A stretch of 64,000 nucleotides of DNA from Anthoceros angustus (lineage: Eukaryota > Streptophyta > Anthocerotopsida > Anthocerotales > Anthocerotaceae), in the NCBI GenBank assembly GCA_010909165.1, contig MU008171.1:620001-684000 (forward strand), given 5' to 3'. Below are positions 1 through 11,200 of this stretch, in pieces. A program made the translations under genes and the position numbers. The notes under the pieces were generated by a model, which saw nothing but the letters and a program-made list of their open reading frames with translations, was not told the origin of the DNA and ran no database searches. Numbering within the stretch: position 1 is the first letter of the stretch; each line of letters begins with the position of its first letter.

Positions 1-109
1 TCCGGTAGGTAACAAATCCCTTACATGGTATAACTCCCCAAGCTGAGTTAGACTTTTTTTCCTCCCTCTGCTCTCGTGGATGGTGTGATAAATTGGATGT
101 CTTTTGCAG

Positions 110-737
110 AGTGCCTTCCACAGGTTGTTGAATAAAGAAGAGGGGAAAAGGGCGACTTGGGAATATCCATTTGCAGTTGCAGGACTTAATATTTCCTTCA
201 TGCTCATCCAGATGCTGGACCTTCGATCTCGTAAGTCTTGTTTATGTCTATTAGATGGTGGCACCCAGTCTGTGTTTTCTCTTATCTATTATAACATGTT
301 TTTAATCAGCAGAAAAGCCAAGCTCTTTATCAGCAGCAACTTTCCTGAAAATCTTAGCAGGTGTTCCCTCTCACTGTGCAAATATTGTCCAGAGCTTTCT
401 GCCTGATGTTCTAGAAGGCTATTTCCATCCAACTGTAACCTCGCAGGGTTCTGCTTTTACAGAGGATGAATCTGCATTCGATATGCTGTACTGCGTTGCA
501 TTTGAGATGTTGGATGCCCAGTGGCTGGCAATGCGTGCTTCATACATGGAATTCAACGTAAGTTTTGTTGTTTTCTTTCGTTTTCATTCTGCCTTGCCAG
601 ACGGACCGACAGAAATTTACATGTACACGTGGCAGGCTGTTCTGCGAGCCACCCAAGCACAACTCGAAAGAGAGTTGAGTCTGGAGGACGTAAGTAGAGT
701 GGAGGACCTCCCGGCCTACACTCTGTTGTGCCAATAA
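110..737 (+). CDS. ELMO-domain protein, last four exons (5' part lies outside the window)
   Basis: Exons read as 110-230, 310 (or 313)-360, 463-557 and 636-737, ending in TAA. Joined in frame they give the C-terminal half of the plant ELMO/CED-12 domain: WEYPFAVAGLNISFML, then FLKILAEDESAFDMLYCVAFE, MLDAQWLAMRASYMEFN and a tail with QLERELSLEDV and DLPAY. All introns are GT-AG and short (231-309/312, 361-462, 558-635). The 361-462 intron was chosen because its removal restores the usual FLK(I/L)L-EDE-AFD junction; it is 102 bp, a multiple of three and open in frame, so retention would still be translatable. ELMO proteins act with GTPase regulators in cytoskeleton control in animals and ARF-GAP activity is known for ELMOD relatives; the plant role is not shown by the sequence. 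The first exon starts within the protein, so the gene begins upstream of base 1. Confidence 0.88.
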
Positions 738-1097
738 TTTTCCCGATGGGAGAGAGCATGCCGCGCGGGGATATGCTAAGGAAGCATGGCGCTGTAAGCA
801 ATGTATGGGAGCGTGTAACTTGAAAGAAATGTAACTACGCATTTCGTTTTACATATGGCATGCATTCAATGCCGTCGTTTGTAAGTATTGTTAAGGATCC
901 ATATGCGGGGTCGCATATGGCCTGCCGCCGATGGTTGGGCTTTGAAAGGTGGCCCGCCCTGGGACCCTCCAGGTGGCATAAAGCGCAGTCAGTTAAAGTA
1001 GGAATACGGTTCGCAAGACAGTTAACTGCACGGCATTTCCTTTGCACGGCATTTCCTTTTATGGCCATGTTGTATGTGAATGACATAACAAAAGGCC
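738..1097 (+). other. 3' flank of the ELMO gene
   Basis: No further coding similarity is visible after the ELMO stop. The stretch probably holds the 3' UTR. A short direct repeat (ACGGCATTTCCTTT twice near 1030-1060) is the only structure seen. The last ~20 bases, ending in CAAAAGGCCCGCTT, match the ~100-bp tandem repeat found on the far side of the retrotransposon, so they are the left half of the target site. Confidence 0.5.
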
Positions 1098-1102
1098 CGC
1101 TT
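1098..1102. repeat. Left target-site duplication CGCTT
   Basis: CGCTT here, directly before the 5' LTR, is repeated at 10926-10930 directly after the 3' LTR. The uninterrupted site is visible in the neighbouring tandem-repeat units as GGCCCGCTTGGCTCAC, which is left flank plus right flank with one CGCTT. Confidence 0.85.
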
Positions 1103-1679
1103 AGTAATGACATTGATGAAATAAGGTAGAAAGGCGAAAAGTTGAAAAAGGTAAAAAGCTAAGTTAGTAGCTGCCCTGTTAAGAAGATGCATGTGTTGCA
1201 TGCTTCATGCAATCTCTTGTTAGAGAGGAATTGCTACCACAAATGAAGAGCTGCCTAGAGAGGACTCTTAGTGATTAGTGGTCCGTAAGAATCCCTAGAT
1301 TTAACTGCCTAGTTAAGGTCATGGGATATATAAGGGCTAGAGCAAGGGCTTTGAGGAACAAGTTACAAGTGGGACTCACTCTTTGAGAGAGCGAGCAAGT
1401 GTCTTGTGCAAGCCTTGTGTTGAGAGAGTGGAGAGCTAGCTAGTGAGCTTGTCATGGAATTGCAAGAAGTGCCGTTGCGAGATAGCCGATTCCATCGTTG
1501 TATTCTTGTAATAAAGAGCGGCACCTCGAGGAGGTGGCTGCGAGTCGTCGATGACGGGCTACTTGGAGCCTAGTCGTGTTGTGAGGTTGAGGCGAGAATC
1601 GTGCAAGTCTCTTGTGGAGTGAATTGGCGAGGTCCTAGACTGGAAGACTTGGCTTCCTTCTGCAGTGAGGGGTGTTACT
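1103..1679 (+). repeat. 5' LTR of the gypsy element
   Basis: It begins AGTAAT and ends GTTACT; the 3' LTR begins AGTAAC and ends GTTACT, so the ends are inverted repeats of the AG...CT type rather than the usual TG...CA. A TATA box (TATATAA, 1327-1333) and a polyadenylation signal (AATAAA, 1510-1515) sit in the expected order for U3-R-U5. The boundaries are fixed by the target duplication and by the primer site four bases downstream. Confidence 0.85.
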
Positions 1680-1683
1680 TGAG

Positions 1684-1695
1684 TGGTATCAAAGC
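1684..1695 (+). other. Primer binding site, initiator tRNA-Met type
   Basis: TGGTATCAAAGC lies four bases after the LTR end. It differs by one base from the standard plant tRNA-iMet primer site TGGTATCAGAGC. Confidence 0.85.
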
Positions 1696-1730
1696 GTAGT
1701 CCATTCCTCCGAGTGATTAGAGAGTGCACA

Positions 1731-3629
1731 AGATGGTCAATGAGAAGCGTAAGGAGAGGTCAAGAAGCGGCGGTCTCCGATCATCCGCCTCAACCGCAAG
1801 ATTCATCATCGTCGAACAAGAGGAAGTGAGAGCGCGCGAGAAGCAGAGGATCGAGAGAAGTCGAGGACTGGAAGAAGCGGATGGTGGAAGTACTTTATCA
1901 AGTTCTTCCAGTGTCTTGGCGATGTAATGACTTCAAGGAAGAAGACAAAGCGAGAATCCAGGCCACACTCAACAAGGCGAAGATGCGGAAGAACAAGAAA
2001 TCTTCCGAATTCAGCATCTTCAAAGTGGCTCCAAAATCGAGCATGAAGCTAGCCCTACCGGATAAGTATGAGGGAGAAAGAGATCCGCAAGTCATTGATT
2101 CTTGGATCTATTCTATTGAGACTTATCTCGCCTCATCGTGTTGAGGAGTACTACTTAGGTCGTTGGCAATTTCTTAAAGGGCTATGCTTTGGTCCGGTGG
2201 CGAGTTATGGTGCTAATGTTGCCGGGTAGAGCACATACCATCACGCATCGGGCATCCTTCAAAGAAGCCCTCAAGCGGTTCCAACTGCGAATGCTTCGTC
2301 TAAGTAGGCAATGACACAATATCAAGCAAGCAGTCTTGTCGAGATTATGTAAGTACCTTGTGAAGTGCCGCACTACCATGAGTGAAGATGACAAACCATC
2401 GCTTCATGGTGGTTTGAAGGATTGGGCTGCTAATTGAGTTGCATAGTCCATTCCTCCGAGTGACTAGAGAGTGCACAAGATGGTCAATGAGAAGCGTAAG
2501 GAGAGGTCAAGAAGCGCAGCCTCCCGATCATCCGCCTCAACCGCTTGAAGATTCATCATCGTCGGAACAAGAGGAAGTGAGAGCGCCCCGAGAGCAAAGA
2601 AAAGCATCGAGAGAAGTCAGAGGACTGGAAGAAACGGATGGTGGAAGTACTTTATCAAGTTCTTCCAGGTGTCTTGGACGATGTAATGACTTCAAGGAAG
2701 AAGACAAAGCAGAATCCAGAGCCCACAGCTCAACAAGGCGAAGATGCGGAAGAACAACAAGAAATCTTCCCGGCGAATTCAGCAGGCATCTTCAAAGTGG
2801 CTCCAAAATCGAGCATGAAGCTAGCCCTACCAGATAAGTATGAGGGAGAAAGAGATCTGCAAGTCATTGATTCTTGGATCTATTCTATTGAGACTTATCT
2901 CGCCTCATCTGGTGTTGAGCCGGAGTACTACTTAGGTACTGTTGGCAATTTCTTAAAGGGCTATGCTTTGGTCCGTGGCGGTTATGGTGCTAATGTTGCC
3001 TGGTAACCGAGCACATACCATCACAGATCGGGCATCCTTCAAAGAAGCCCTCAAGAAGCGGTTCCAACTGCGAATGCTTCGTCTAAGTGAGCGACAATAT
3101 CAAAAAAAATTTGACGAGATTATGTAAGTACCTTAGTGAAGTCATGCAATCGCACTACCATGAGTGAAGATGACAAACGCATCGCTTCATGGTGGTTTGA
3201 AGGATTGGGCTGCTAATGCAATTGAGTTGCATAGTCCAACTACATTGGCGAGGCCATTACGCAGATGCCATCCGGATACTTTCCATTCTAGTACATCCAA
3301 CTCCTCCAAGATTTCGAGGCGCGTGGTGGTATGCCCAAACTAGAGGAAGCTCTAGTAGTGCCAACAGAGGAGCTACTAAGTACACTGGCGGAAATGGAGT
3401 TGCAAGAGGCAATTCAAGAGGAAATTTCATGAAGAAATCGAGGAGCGCAGAGGCGCGGAGCTCGAGCAGTATGGGTTCTCGAAAAGGAGTATGCTACTCA
3501 TGTGGAGAGCCGGGACATTATGCAAATGAATGCCCGAATGCTGAACAGACTCTCAACGTAGCAGAAGGAGATCCACAGCCCCGAAGACTCAGGATTACGG
3601 AAGTGGCCGGATCCGAGGATCCCAAATGA
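1731..3629 (+). pseudogene. gag of the gypsy element, broken and partly duplicated
   Basis: The gag start MVNEKRKERSRS appears at 1731 and again near 2480 in a tandem copy. The conserved gag core with LALPDKYEGERD and VIDSWIYSIETYL is read at about 2024-2144 and 2788-2925. A CCHC zinc knuckle, C-YSC-GEPGH-YANEC, is encoded at 3492-3533 in an open frame running 3216-3629. Gag normally packages the RNA and forms the particle; the knuckle binds nucleic acid. Frame changes and stops between the pieces prevent one continuous protein. Confidence 0.8.
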
Positions 3630-3729
3630 CGGGATCGGCCACATGTTGCGAAGGCTGCATGTGGTGAGTCTCAGAGTGCTGAGGACAGCACTATTCGGAG
3701 GGCGGGTGGAGAGCTCATGTACATACATG

Positions 3730-4099
3730 GATGTATAAATGGAGCGAGCGAGGATGTTGCTTGACTTAGCAACACATAATTTCATTTCTCCTAGCAAGGC
3801 AAGCAAGCTTGGTTTGACATGGGCTAGTACATCCGAGCCATGTAGAGTGAAACAAGCTAAAGGAATCTTTGCAACACAAAGGTGAATTGCAAGAAGTGCC
3901 GTTGCGAGATAGGGAATTGGAATGGAGCGTGAGCTTCACGGTTGTAGATATGGATGATCATGAAATCATCTTGGGCTTAGAATGGATGAAGGCCAACAAG
4001 GTATGTGTGAACGTGGACTCACGCACCATACAGATCTTAGGAGATGAAGAGCACAAAGTGAGTTGTGCGTTCTCAAGCGAGGCTTGGAGACAACATTGA
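3730..4099 (+). pseudogene. Retroviral-type aspartic protease remnant
   Basis: The first part reads LLDLATHNFISPSKASKLGL where gypsy proteases usually have LLDSGATHNFIS, so the catalytic Asp-Ser-Gly has lost its Ser-Gly. After a frame change the second half is open at 3869-4099 with SFTVVDMDDHEIILGLEWM, which carries the flap-to-C-terminal motif (I-LG-x-EWM). Such a protease would cut the polyprotein; this copy should be inactive. Confidence 0.75.
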
Positions 4100-4309
4100 T
4101 GATATCATCTCTAAGAAAAGCTCAAATGTTGTGTAAAGGATGGAGAGGAACTCTTTTACTTGTCTGCAAGGACTAGAAGATGGTCTTGAGATGGAGTCTC
4201 GGGAGCCAAAGATTCCAAGGAAGTGCAGTCTTGAATGAGTTCAAGGACTTGATGCCCGATGAGTTGCCTCCTTTACCTCCTAGAAGAATTGTAGATCATG
4301 AGATTGATC

Positions 4310-7230
4310 TCAAGCCGTGAAGTACACCGCCTTCAAGAGCGCCATATAGATTATCGCAGGATGAGCTACAAGAGTCAAGAGACAGATGTCTAACTCTAGC
4401 CAAGGGCTATGTGAGAATCTCAAAGTCCCCATTTGGTGCGCCTGTTGTTCACAAGAAGAATGGAGGATTGAGATTATGCTTGGATTACGAGCACTCAATC
4501 GATAATGTTGAAGAATTCTTATCCTTTGCCAAGGATGGATGACTTGTTTGTGATTGAGAGGTGCTAAGTATTTCACCAAGTTGGATCTAATGGCGAGCTA
4601 TTACCAGTTCGCATCGTGAAGGACATGAATACAAGACGCTTGTAGAACAAGGTATGGATCTTTTGAGTTCCTTGTCATGCCATTTGGACTCACTAATGCA
4701 CCACGTTTGAGACTCTCATGAATACTATATTCGAGATCATTGGATGAGTGTGTTGTGATCTACTTGGATGACATTATGATATCTGATTCTACCTTGGAAG
4801 AGCATGTCCAACACTTGAGGAAAGTGTTAGAAAGGTTAAGAGCAAATTCTTTGTTCTTAGCTATAACAAAGTGTGACTTTGTTAAGGAAGAGATAGACTT
4901 CCTAGGATTCATTGTCTCTGCGGATGGTATCGGGATGGATCCCGATAAGGTAAAACCATCTGAGTTGGCTGCCGAATGTGCACGAGGTGCGTATGTTTTG
5001 GGATTGGCTAGCGTGTAAGATTTGTACCGATGTTTGCCAAGATTGCCCCATTAACGATCTCTTGAAGAAGGCGAAGGCTTGGAAGTGGGATGATGAATGT
5101 CGAGGGCATTCGAGTTTGAAGTTGAAACTCAGACTACCCGATGTTGGCAATCTATGATCCAAAGAAGGATATAGAAGTATATCTTGATCGTCGGATATTG
5201 CAATTGGAGTGCTCATGCAAGAAGGTAGGCCGGTGGCTTACGAATCAAGGCATGAACATGAAAGGAAGTACCCACTTATGAAAAGGAGATGGCCATCAAT
5301 TGTCTCAAGATTTGGAGACATTATCTTCTAGGAAGATCTTTTGTCTTTGTACAGACAATGTAAGCACGAGCTTCTTTACAAATCAGCTGCGACTAAGCGC
5401 AAGACAGCTAGATGGCAAGATTTCCTAGCAATGTATGATGTGTCTATCAAGTACAAGCCGGAAGGAGAATCTCGCGGATGCTTTGAGTCATGAGTTTAAG
5501 TTTGATAAGCTTTTCTGTTGAAGAATTCTTATCCTTTGCCAAGGATGGATGACTTGTTGATGATTGAGAGGTGCTAAGTATTTCACCAAGTTGGATCTAA
5601 TGGCGTGCTATTACCGATTCGCATCGTGAAGGACATGAATACAAGACCGCTTGTAGAACAAGGTATGGATCTTTTGAGTTCCTTGTCATGCCATTTGGAC
5701 TCACTAATGCACCACGTTTGAGACTCTCATGAATACTATATTCGAGATCTGGATGAGTGTGTTGTGATCTACTTGGATGACATTATGATATACGCTTCTA
5801 CCTTGAAGAGCATGTCCAACACTTGAGGAAAGTGTTAGAAAGGTTAAGAGCAAATTCTTTGTTCTTAGCTATAACAAAGTGTGACTTTGTTAAGGAAGAG
5901 ATAGACTTCCTAGGATTCATTGTCTCTGCGGATGGTATCGGGATGGATCCCGATAAGGTAAAACCATCTGAGTTGGCTGCCGAATGTGCAGTGCGTATGT
6001 TTTGGGATTGGCTAGCGTGTAAGATTTGTACCGATGTTTGCCAAGATTGCGCCCCATTAACGATCTCTTGAAGAAGGCGAAGGCTTGGAAGTGGGATGAT
6101 GAATGTCGAGGGCATTCGAGTTTGAAGTTGAAACTCAGACTACCCGATGTTGGCAATCTATGATCCAAGAAGGATATAGAAGTATATCTTGATCGTCGGA
6201 TATTGCAATTGGAGTGCTCATGCAAGAAGGTAGGCCGGTGGCTTACGAATCAAGGCATGAACATGAAAGGAAGTACCCACTTATGAAAAGGAGATGGCCA
6301 TCAATTGTCTCAAGATTTGGAGACATTATCTTCTAGGAAGATCTTTTGTCTTTGTACAGACAATGTAAGCACGAGCTTCTTTACAAATCAGCTGCGACTA
6401 AGCGCAAGACAGCTAGATGGCAAGATTTCCTAGCAATGTATGATGTGTCTATCAAGTACAAGCCGGAAGGAGAATCTCGCGGATGCTTTGAGTCGCAAGC
6501 GAGTTTAAGTTTGATAAGCTTTTCTGTTGAAGAGCATGTCCAACACTTGAGGAAAGTGTTAGAAAGGTTAAGAGCAAATTCTTTGTTCTTAGCTATAACA
6601 AAGTGTGACTTTGTTAAGGAAGAGATAGACTTCCTAGGATTCATTGTCTCGGATGGTATCGGGATGGATCCCGATAAGGTAAAGGTTATACGAGTTGGCT
6701 GCCGAATGTGCAATGTGCACGAGGTGCGTATGTTTTGGGATTGGCTAGCGTGTAAGATTTGTACCGATGTTTGCCAAGATTGCGCCCCATTAATCGATCT
6801 CTTGAAGAAGGCGAAGGCTTGGAAGTGGGATGATGAATGTCGAGGGCATTCGAGTTTCAAGTTGAAACTCAAGACTACCCCAAGATTGGCAATCTATGAT
6901 CCAAGAAGGATATAGAAGTATATCGATCGTCGGATATTGCAATTGGAGTGCTCATGCAAGAAGGTAGGCCGGTGGCTTACGAATCAAGGAAGTGCATGAA
7001 CATGAAAGGAAGTACCCACTTATGAAAAGGAGATGATCATCATCAATTGTCTCAAGATTTGGAGACATTATCTTCTAGGAAGATCTTTAGTATACGCATA
7101 TGTAAGCACGAGCTTTACAAATCAGCTACTAAGCGCAAGAGCTAGATGGCAAGATTTCCTAGCAATGTATGATGTGTCTATCAAGTACAAGCCGGAAGGA
7201 GAATCTCGTATGCTTTGAGTCGCAAGCGAG
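4310..7230 (+). pseudogene. Reverse transcriptase and RNase H, present in up to three tandem partial copies
   Basis: RT motifs are readable in pieces: [51 protein letters not shown], then VIYLDDIMI (YLDD at 4761-4772) and FLGFIVSADGIGMDPDKVK. RNase H follows with sequence such as GRPVAYESR and RWQDFLAMYDVSIKYKPEG. The block 4508-5516 is repeated at 5517-6527, and its right two thirds again at about 6530-7230. The copies differ mostly by deletions or insertions of a few bases, with few substitutions. The longest open piece is 6346-6915. None of the copies has a continuous frame. Confidence 0.8.
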
Positions 7231-7559
7231 TTTAAGTTTGATAACCGCTTATCAAGAGGCCTAAGCTAGCAACACGGATGGTGATTGAGCCAAGGACACT
7301 CACACGCAGATCAAGGAAGCTTATCTGCGAGATCCATTAATGCTGAGATTGGATCAATGAAGTGGAGCAACCGGATCTAAGTTTAAGCTTAGAAATGGCT
7401 TGTTGATGTTCAAGCAAAAGCATTGTGATTCACGATTCTCATGTGTTGAGAAGGAAGTTGCTTGCAGTGTCATGATGTGCCAAGTGCAGTCATAGAGGAA
7501 TTGACCCAACTTATGAGAAGTTGAGAAAGGCATTTCTTGGCTGGAATGTACAAGCATCT

Positions 7560-9460
7560 TGAGTATGTTAAGTCTTGTGTAGATCGGCAGGATAAGGTGG
7601 AGCAGACAAATCCGAGGTTTGTTGCAACCGCCTATTCCAAGTGGGCCTTGGAAAAGTATATCAATGGATTTCATTATGCCATTGCCAAGAATGGACACAC
7701 ACTATCATGACGGTGGTTGATAGATTCAAGCAAGCACACTTCATCCCTACGAAGAAGCGGTGAAAGCTTAAAGTTGCTCGATTGTTCAAGAAGCATGTAT
7801 ATGTGTTACATGGACGCCTATGCATTGTGAGTGAGATCCCAGTTCTGCGAGTTTTGGCAACTTATGAAGAGCTTAGGAGTGCAATTATGTATGAGCACAG
7901 TACCACGATACAGATGGATCAACAGAGGGTGAACAGAATCCAAGAAGAATACTTACGACACTATATGCGGATGGACCGTGAGGAGTAATCATCTTGAGGA
8001 TGCGAATTTTGTTATAATAACATAGCTCCACAGGCTACACACCTTTTCGGATGATGTAACGAAGCAATGGACGTAGTTTCCATGTTGAATGCTAGCGTGT
8101 TTGAGGCAAGAGAACCACGTGAATTCATTGAGCGATTAAGGGCGGGCATGAAGTTGCTAAGAAGATATTGGCCAAGGCTCGGGACGGGCAAAAGAAGTTT
8201 CTTGTGGACAGAGCAAGCGAGTTTAAGTTTGATAACCGCTTTTCAAGAGGCCTAAGCTAGCGCAACACGGATGGTGATTGAGCCAAGGACACTCACACGC
8301 ATCAAGGAAGCTTATCTGCGAGATCCATTAGTGCGATTGGATCAATGAAGTGGAGCAACCGGATCTAAGTTTAAGCTTAGAAATGGCTTGTTGATGTTCA
8401 AGCAAAACAGATTGTGATTCCCGATTCTCATGTGTTGAGAAGGAAGTTGCTTGCAGTGTCATGATGTGCCAAGTGCAGTCATAGAGGAATTGACCCAACT
8501 TATGAGAAGTTGAGAAAGGCATTTCTTGGCTGGAATGTACAAGCATCGTTGAGTATGTTAAGTCTTGTGTAGATCGCAGGATAAGGTGGAGCAGACAAAT
8601 CCGAGGTTTGTTGCAACCCCTATTCCAAGTGGGCCTTGGAAAAGTATATCAATGGATTTCATTATGCCATTGCCAAGAATGGACACACACTATCATGACT
8701 GGTTGATAGATTCAAGCAAGCACACTTCATCCCTACGAAGCGGTGAAAGCTTGAAGTTGCTCGATTGTTCAAGAAGCATGTATATGTGTTACATGGACGC
8801 CTATGCATTGTGAGTGAGATCCCAGTTCTGCGAGTTTTGGCAACTTATGAAGAGCTTAGGAGTGCAATTATGTATGAGCACAGTACCACCCGATACGGAT
8901 GGATCAACGAGAGGGTGAATCCAAGAAGAATACTTACGACACTATATGCGGATGGACCGGTGACGGAGTAATCATCTTGAGGATGCAATTTTGTTATAAT
9001 AACATCGCATAGCTCCACAGGCTACACACCTTTTCGGATGATGTAACGAAGCAATGGACGTAGTTTCCATGTTGAATGCTAGCGTGTTTGAGACAACAAG
9101 AGAACCACGTGAATTCATTGAGCGATTAAGGGCCGGGCATGAAGTTGCTAAGAAGATATTGGCCAAGGCTCGGGGCAGCAAAAGAAGTTTCTTGTGAGCC
9201 GAGCAAGAGGCGAGTTTCAAGTAGGAGACAAGGTGTGGGTGAAATTGAAGAATTTCCCACACAAGGCGACCTCAAAGTTAAGGCCTAAGTATGGAGGACC
9301 TTCGTAGTTAAGCGCATTGGAAATGTGGCTTACAAACTACATTGCTGAATGGATCTTCTCTCATAATGTGTTTCATGTCTCTTCTTTGAAACCATTTGTG
9401 ATTTCGAAGAGAATGAAGATATGAGCAGGAAGGATTATGTCATCCCGGTTCAACACAATC
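7560..9460 (+). pseudogene. Integrase and C-terminal module, duplicated in tandem
   Basis: The core is seen as PIPSGPWKSISMDFIMPLPRM (about 7625-7690 and 8620-8685), the usual GPW-x-D motif region holding the first catalytic Asp, followed by a recognisable FK-AHFIPT stretch. After the second copy a C-terminal module is read at 9206-9415: FQVGDKVWVKLKNFPHKA, KLRPKYGGPF, NVFHVSSLKPFV, as in gypsy elements. This module appears again at about 9928-10120. Frames are interrupted several times. Confidence 0.75.
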
Positions 9461-9636
9461 ATGGTCTGCGGAGATTGTTGAATTCTGGCGAGAGAGAAGT
9501 GCCTCGTCGTGGTAATGTACAGTATCGTAAGGCTTCGTGGTTATGCGGATCCTGCAGGTTTCACTTGAAGATGTGCAACAAGGATCATGGATGATCTCGC
9601 GTTACGGAGGTCATTGAGGACAATGACATCTTCCTG

Positions 9637-9925
9637 GGGAGAGAGTAGCAGTGAAACAAGGTAGAAAGGTGAAAAGTTGAAAAGGTAAAAGCTAAGTTAG
9701 TAGCCTGTTAAGAAGATGCATGTGTTGCATGCTTCATGCAATCTCTTGTTAGAGAGGAATTGCTACGACCACAAATGAAGAGCTGCCTAGAGAGGACTCT
9801 TAGTGATTAGTGGTCCGTAAGAATCCCTAGATTTAACTGCCTAGTTAAGGTCAGTCAGGATATATAAGGGCTAGAGCAAGGGCTTTGAGGAACAAGTTAC
9901 AAGTTACTCACTCTTTGAGAGAGGC
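9637..9925 (+). repeat. Extra internal copy of the left half of the LTR
   Basis: The sequence from GTGAAACAAGGTAGAAAGG to ACTCACTCTTTGAGAGA matches the first half of both LTRs, then switches without a gap to the integrase C-terminal module already seen at 9206. It is therefore the right end of a tandemly duplicated block (9206-9925 and 9926-10640), not a separate insertion. The switch point lies in a short shared GAG/GCGAG string. Confidence 0.8.
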
Positions 9926-10335
9926 GAGTTTCAAGTAGGAGACAAGGTGTGGGTGAAATTGAAGAATTTCCCACTGACCTCAAAGTTAAGGCCTAAGTAT
10001 GGAGGACCTTTTCGTAGTTCAAGCGCATTGGAAATGTGGCTTACAAACTGATTACTGAATGGATCTTCTCTCATAATGTGTTTCATGTCTCTTCTTTGAA
10101 ACCATTTGTGATTTCGAAGAGAATGAAGATATGAGCAGGAAGGATTATGTCATCACGGTTCAACACAATCATGGTCTGCGGAGATTGTTGAATTCTGGCG
10201 AGAGAAGTGCCCTCTTGTCGTGGTAATGTACGAGTATCGTAAGGCTTCGTGGTTATGGATCATCACTTGAAGATGTGCAACAAGGATCATGGATGATCTC
10301 GCGTTACGGAGGTCATTGAGGACAATGACATCTTC

Positions 10336-10349
10336 CCGATGGGGGAGAG
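10336..10349 (+). other. Polypurine tract
   Basis: The purine run GGGGGAGAG with flanking purines ends directly at the 3' LTR start (AGTAAC), the expected primer position for plus-strand DNA synthesis. Confidence 0.7.
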
Positions 10350-10925
10350 AGTAACGACCGTGAAACAGGTAGAAAGGTGAAAAGTTGAAAAGGTAAAAGC
10401 TAAGTTAGTAGCCTGTTAAGAAGATGCATGTGTTGCATGCTTCATGCAATCTCTTGTTAGAGAGGAATTGCTACGACCACAAATGAAGAGCTAGAGAGGA
10501 CTCTTAGTGATTAGTGGTGCAGAATCCCTAGATTTAACTTAATTTGCCTAGTTAAGGTCATGGATATATAAGGGCTAGAGCAAGGGCTTTGAGGAACAAG
10601 TTACAAGTTACTCACTCTTTGAGAGCGAGCAAGTGTCTTGTTGCAAGCCTGTGTTGAGAGAGGCTGGAGAGCTAGCTAGTGAGCTTGTCATGGAATCAAG
10701 GCGGCGCAGTTGTGAAGCCGATTCCATCGTTGTATTCTTGCAATAAAGCGGCACCTCGAGGAGGTGGCTGCGAGTCGTCGATGGGACGGGCTACTTGGAG
10801 CCTAGTCTTGTGTTGTGAGGTTGAGAGAGCGAGAATCGTGCAAGTCTCTTGTGGAGTGAATTGGCGGTCCTAGACATTGGGAAGCCGACACTTGGCCTTC
10901 CTTCTTGGCGATGAGGGGTGTTACT
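10350..10925 (+). repeat. 3' LTR of the gypsy element
   Basis: It is colinear with the 5' LTR over its full length and begins AGTAAC and ends GTTACT. The TATA box is at 10565-10571 and the polyadenylation signal at 10742-10747. Small indels distinguish it from the 5' LTR. Confidence 0.85.
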
Positions 10926-11200
10926 CGCTTGGCTCACAAAACGCGTGCGTCATTTTTGGTAATCTTTTACTGACTATTACCAAACAGCTGAGAAAAGGAA
11001 TGGGGACAAAACATGACAAAAGGCCCGCTTGGCTCACAAAACGTGTGCGTCATTTTTGGTAATTTTTTTACTGACTATTACCAAACAGCTGAGAAAAGGA
11101 ATGGGGACAAAACATGACAAAAGGCCCGCTTGGCTCACAAAACGTGTGCTTCATTTTTGGTAATCTTTTACTGACTATTACCAAAAACCTGAGAAAAGAC
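10926..11200. repeat. Tandem array, three ~100-bp units with a hairpin in each
   Basis: Units start with CGCTTGGCTCACAAAACG at 10926, 11026 and 11127. Each contains TTTGGTAAT and, about 12-13 bases later, ATTACCAAA, which can pair as a 9-bp stem. Unit ends carry GGGGACAAAACATGACAAAAGGCC. The first five bases are also the right target duplication of the retrotransposon. The left flank of the retrotransposon ends with the same unit end, so the array was split by the insertion. Confidence 0.85.

Larger units (their letters stand above)
1103..10925 (+). mobile_element. Ty3/gypsy LTR retrotransposon, structurally complete but coding-defective
   Basis: The element is bounded by a 577-bp 5' LTR and a 576-bp 3' LTR and flanked by the 5-bp duplication CGCTT. 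After the 5' LTR comes a tRNA-iMet-like primer site, then gag with a CCHC knuckle, aspartic protease, reverse transcriptase with YLDD, RNase H, integrase and a C-terminal module (VGDKVWVKL, then NVFHVSSLKPFV), then a polypurine tract. Protease-RT-RNase H-integrase order is the Ty3/gypsy order. No reading frame is intact. Several internal segments occur twice or three times in tandem (about 1698-2444/2445-3234; 4508-5516/5517-6527/6530-7230; 7220-8212/8213-9205; 9206-9925/9926-10640), so the true unit length is probably nearer 6 kb. Removing such repeats mentally gives a standard gypsy layout. Confidence 0.9.

Noticed and set aside
310-557. Reading the ELMO exon as continuous from 310 to 557
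   Set aside because: It is open in frame but inserts about 34 residues into the conserved FLKIL-EDE junction; the GT-AG intron 361-462 restores the family sequence.
835-1129. Small frames on both strands after the ELMO stop
   Set aside because: They lie in the likely 3' UTR and run into the LTR; no similarity to known proteins.
10926-11200. CRISPR-like array
   Set aside because: Three 100-bp units without distinct spacers in a plant nuclear context; it is an ordinary tandem repeat.
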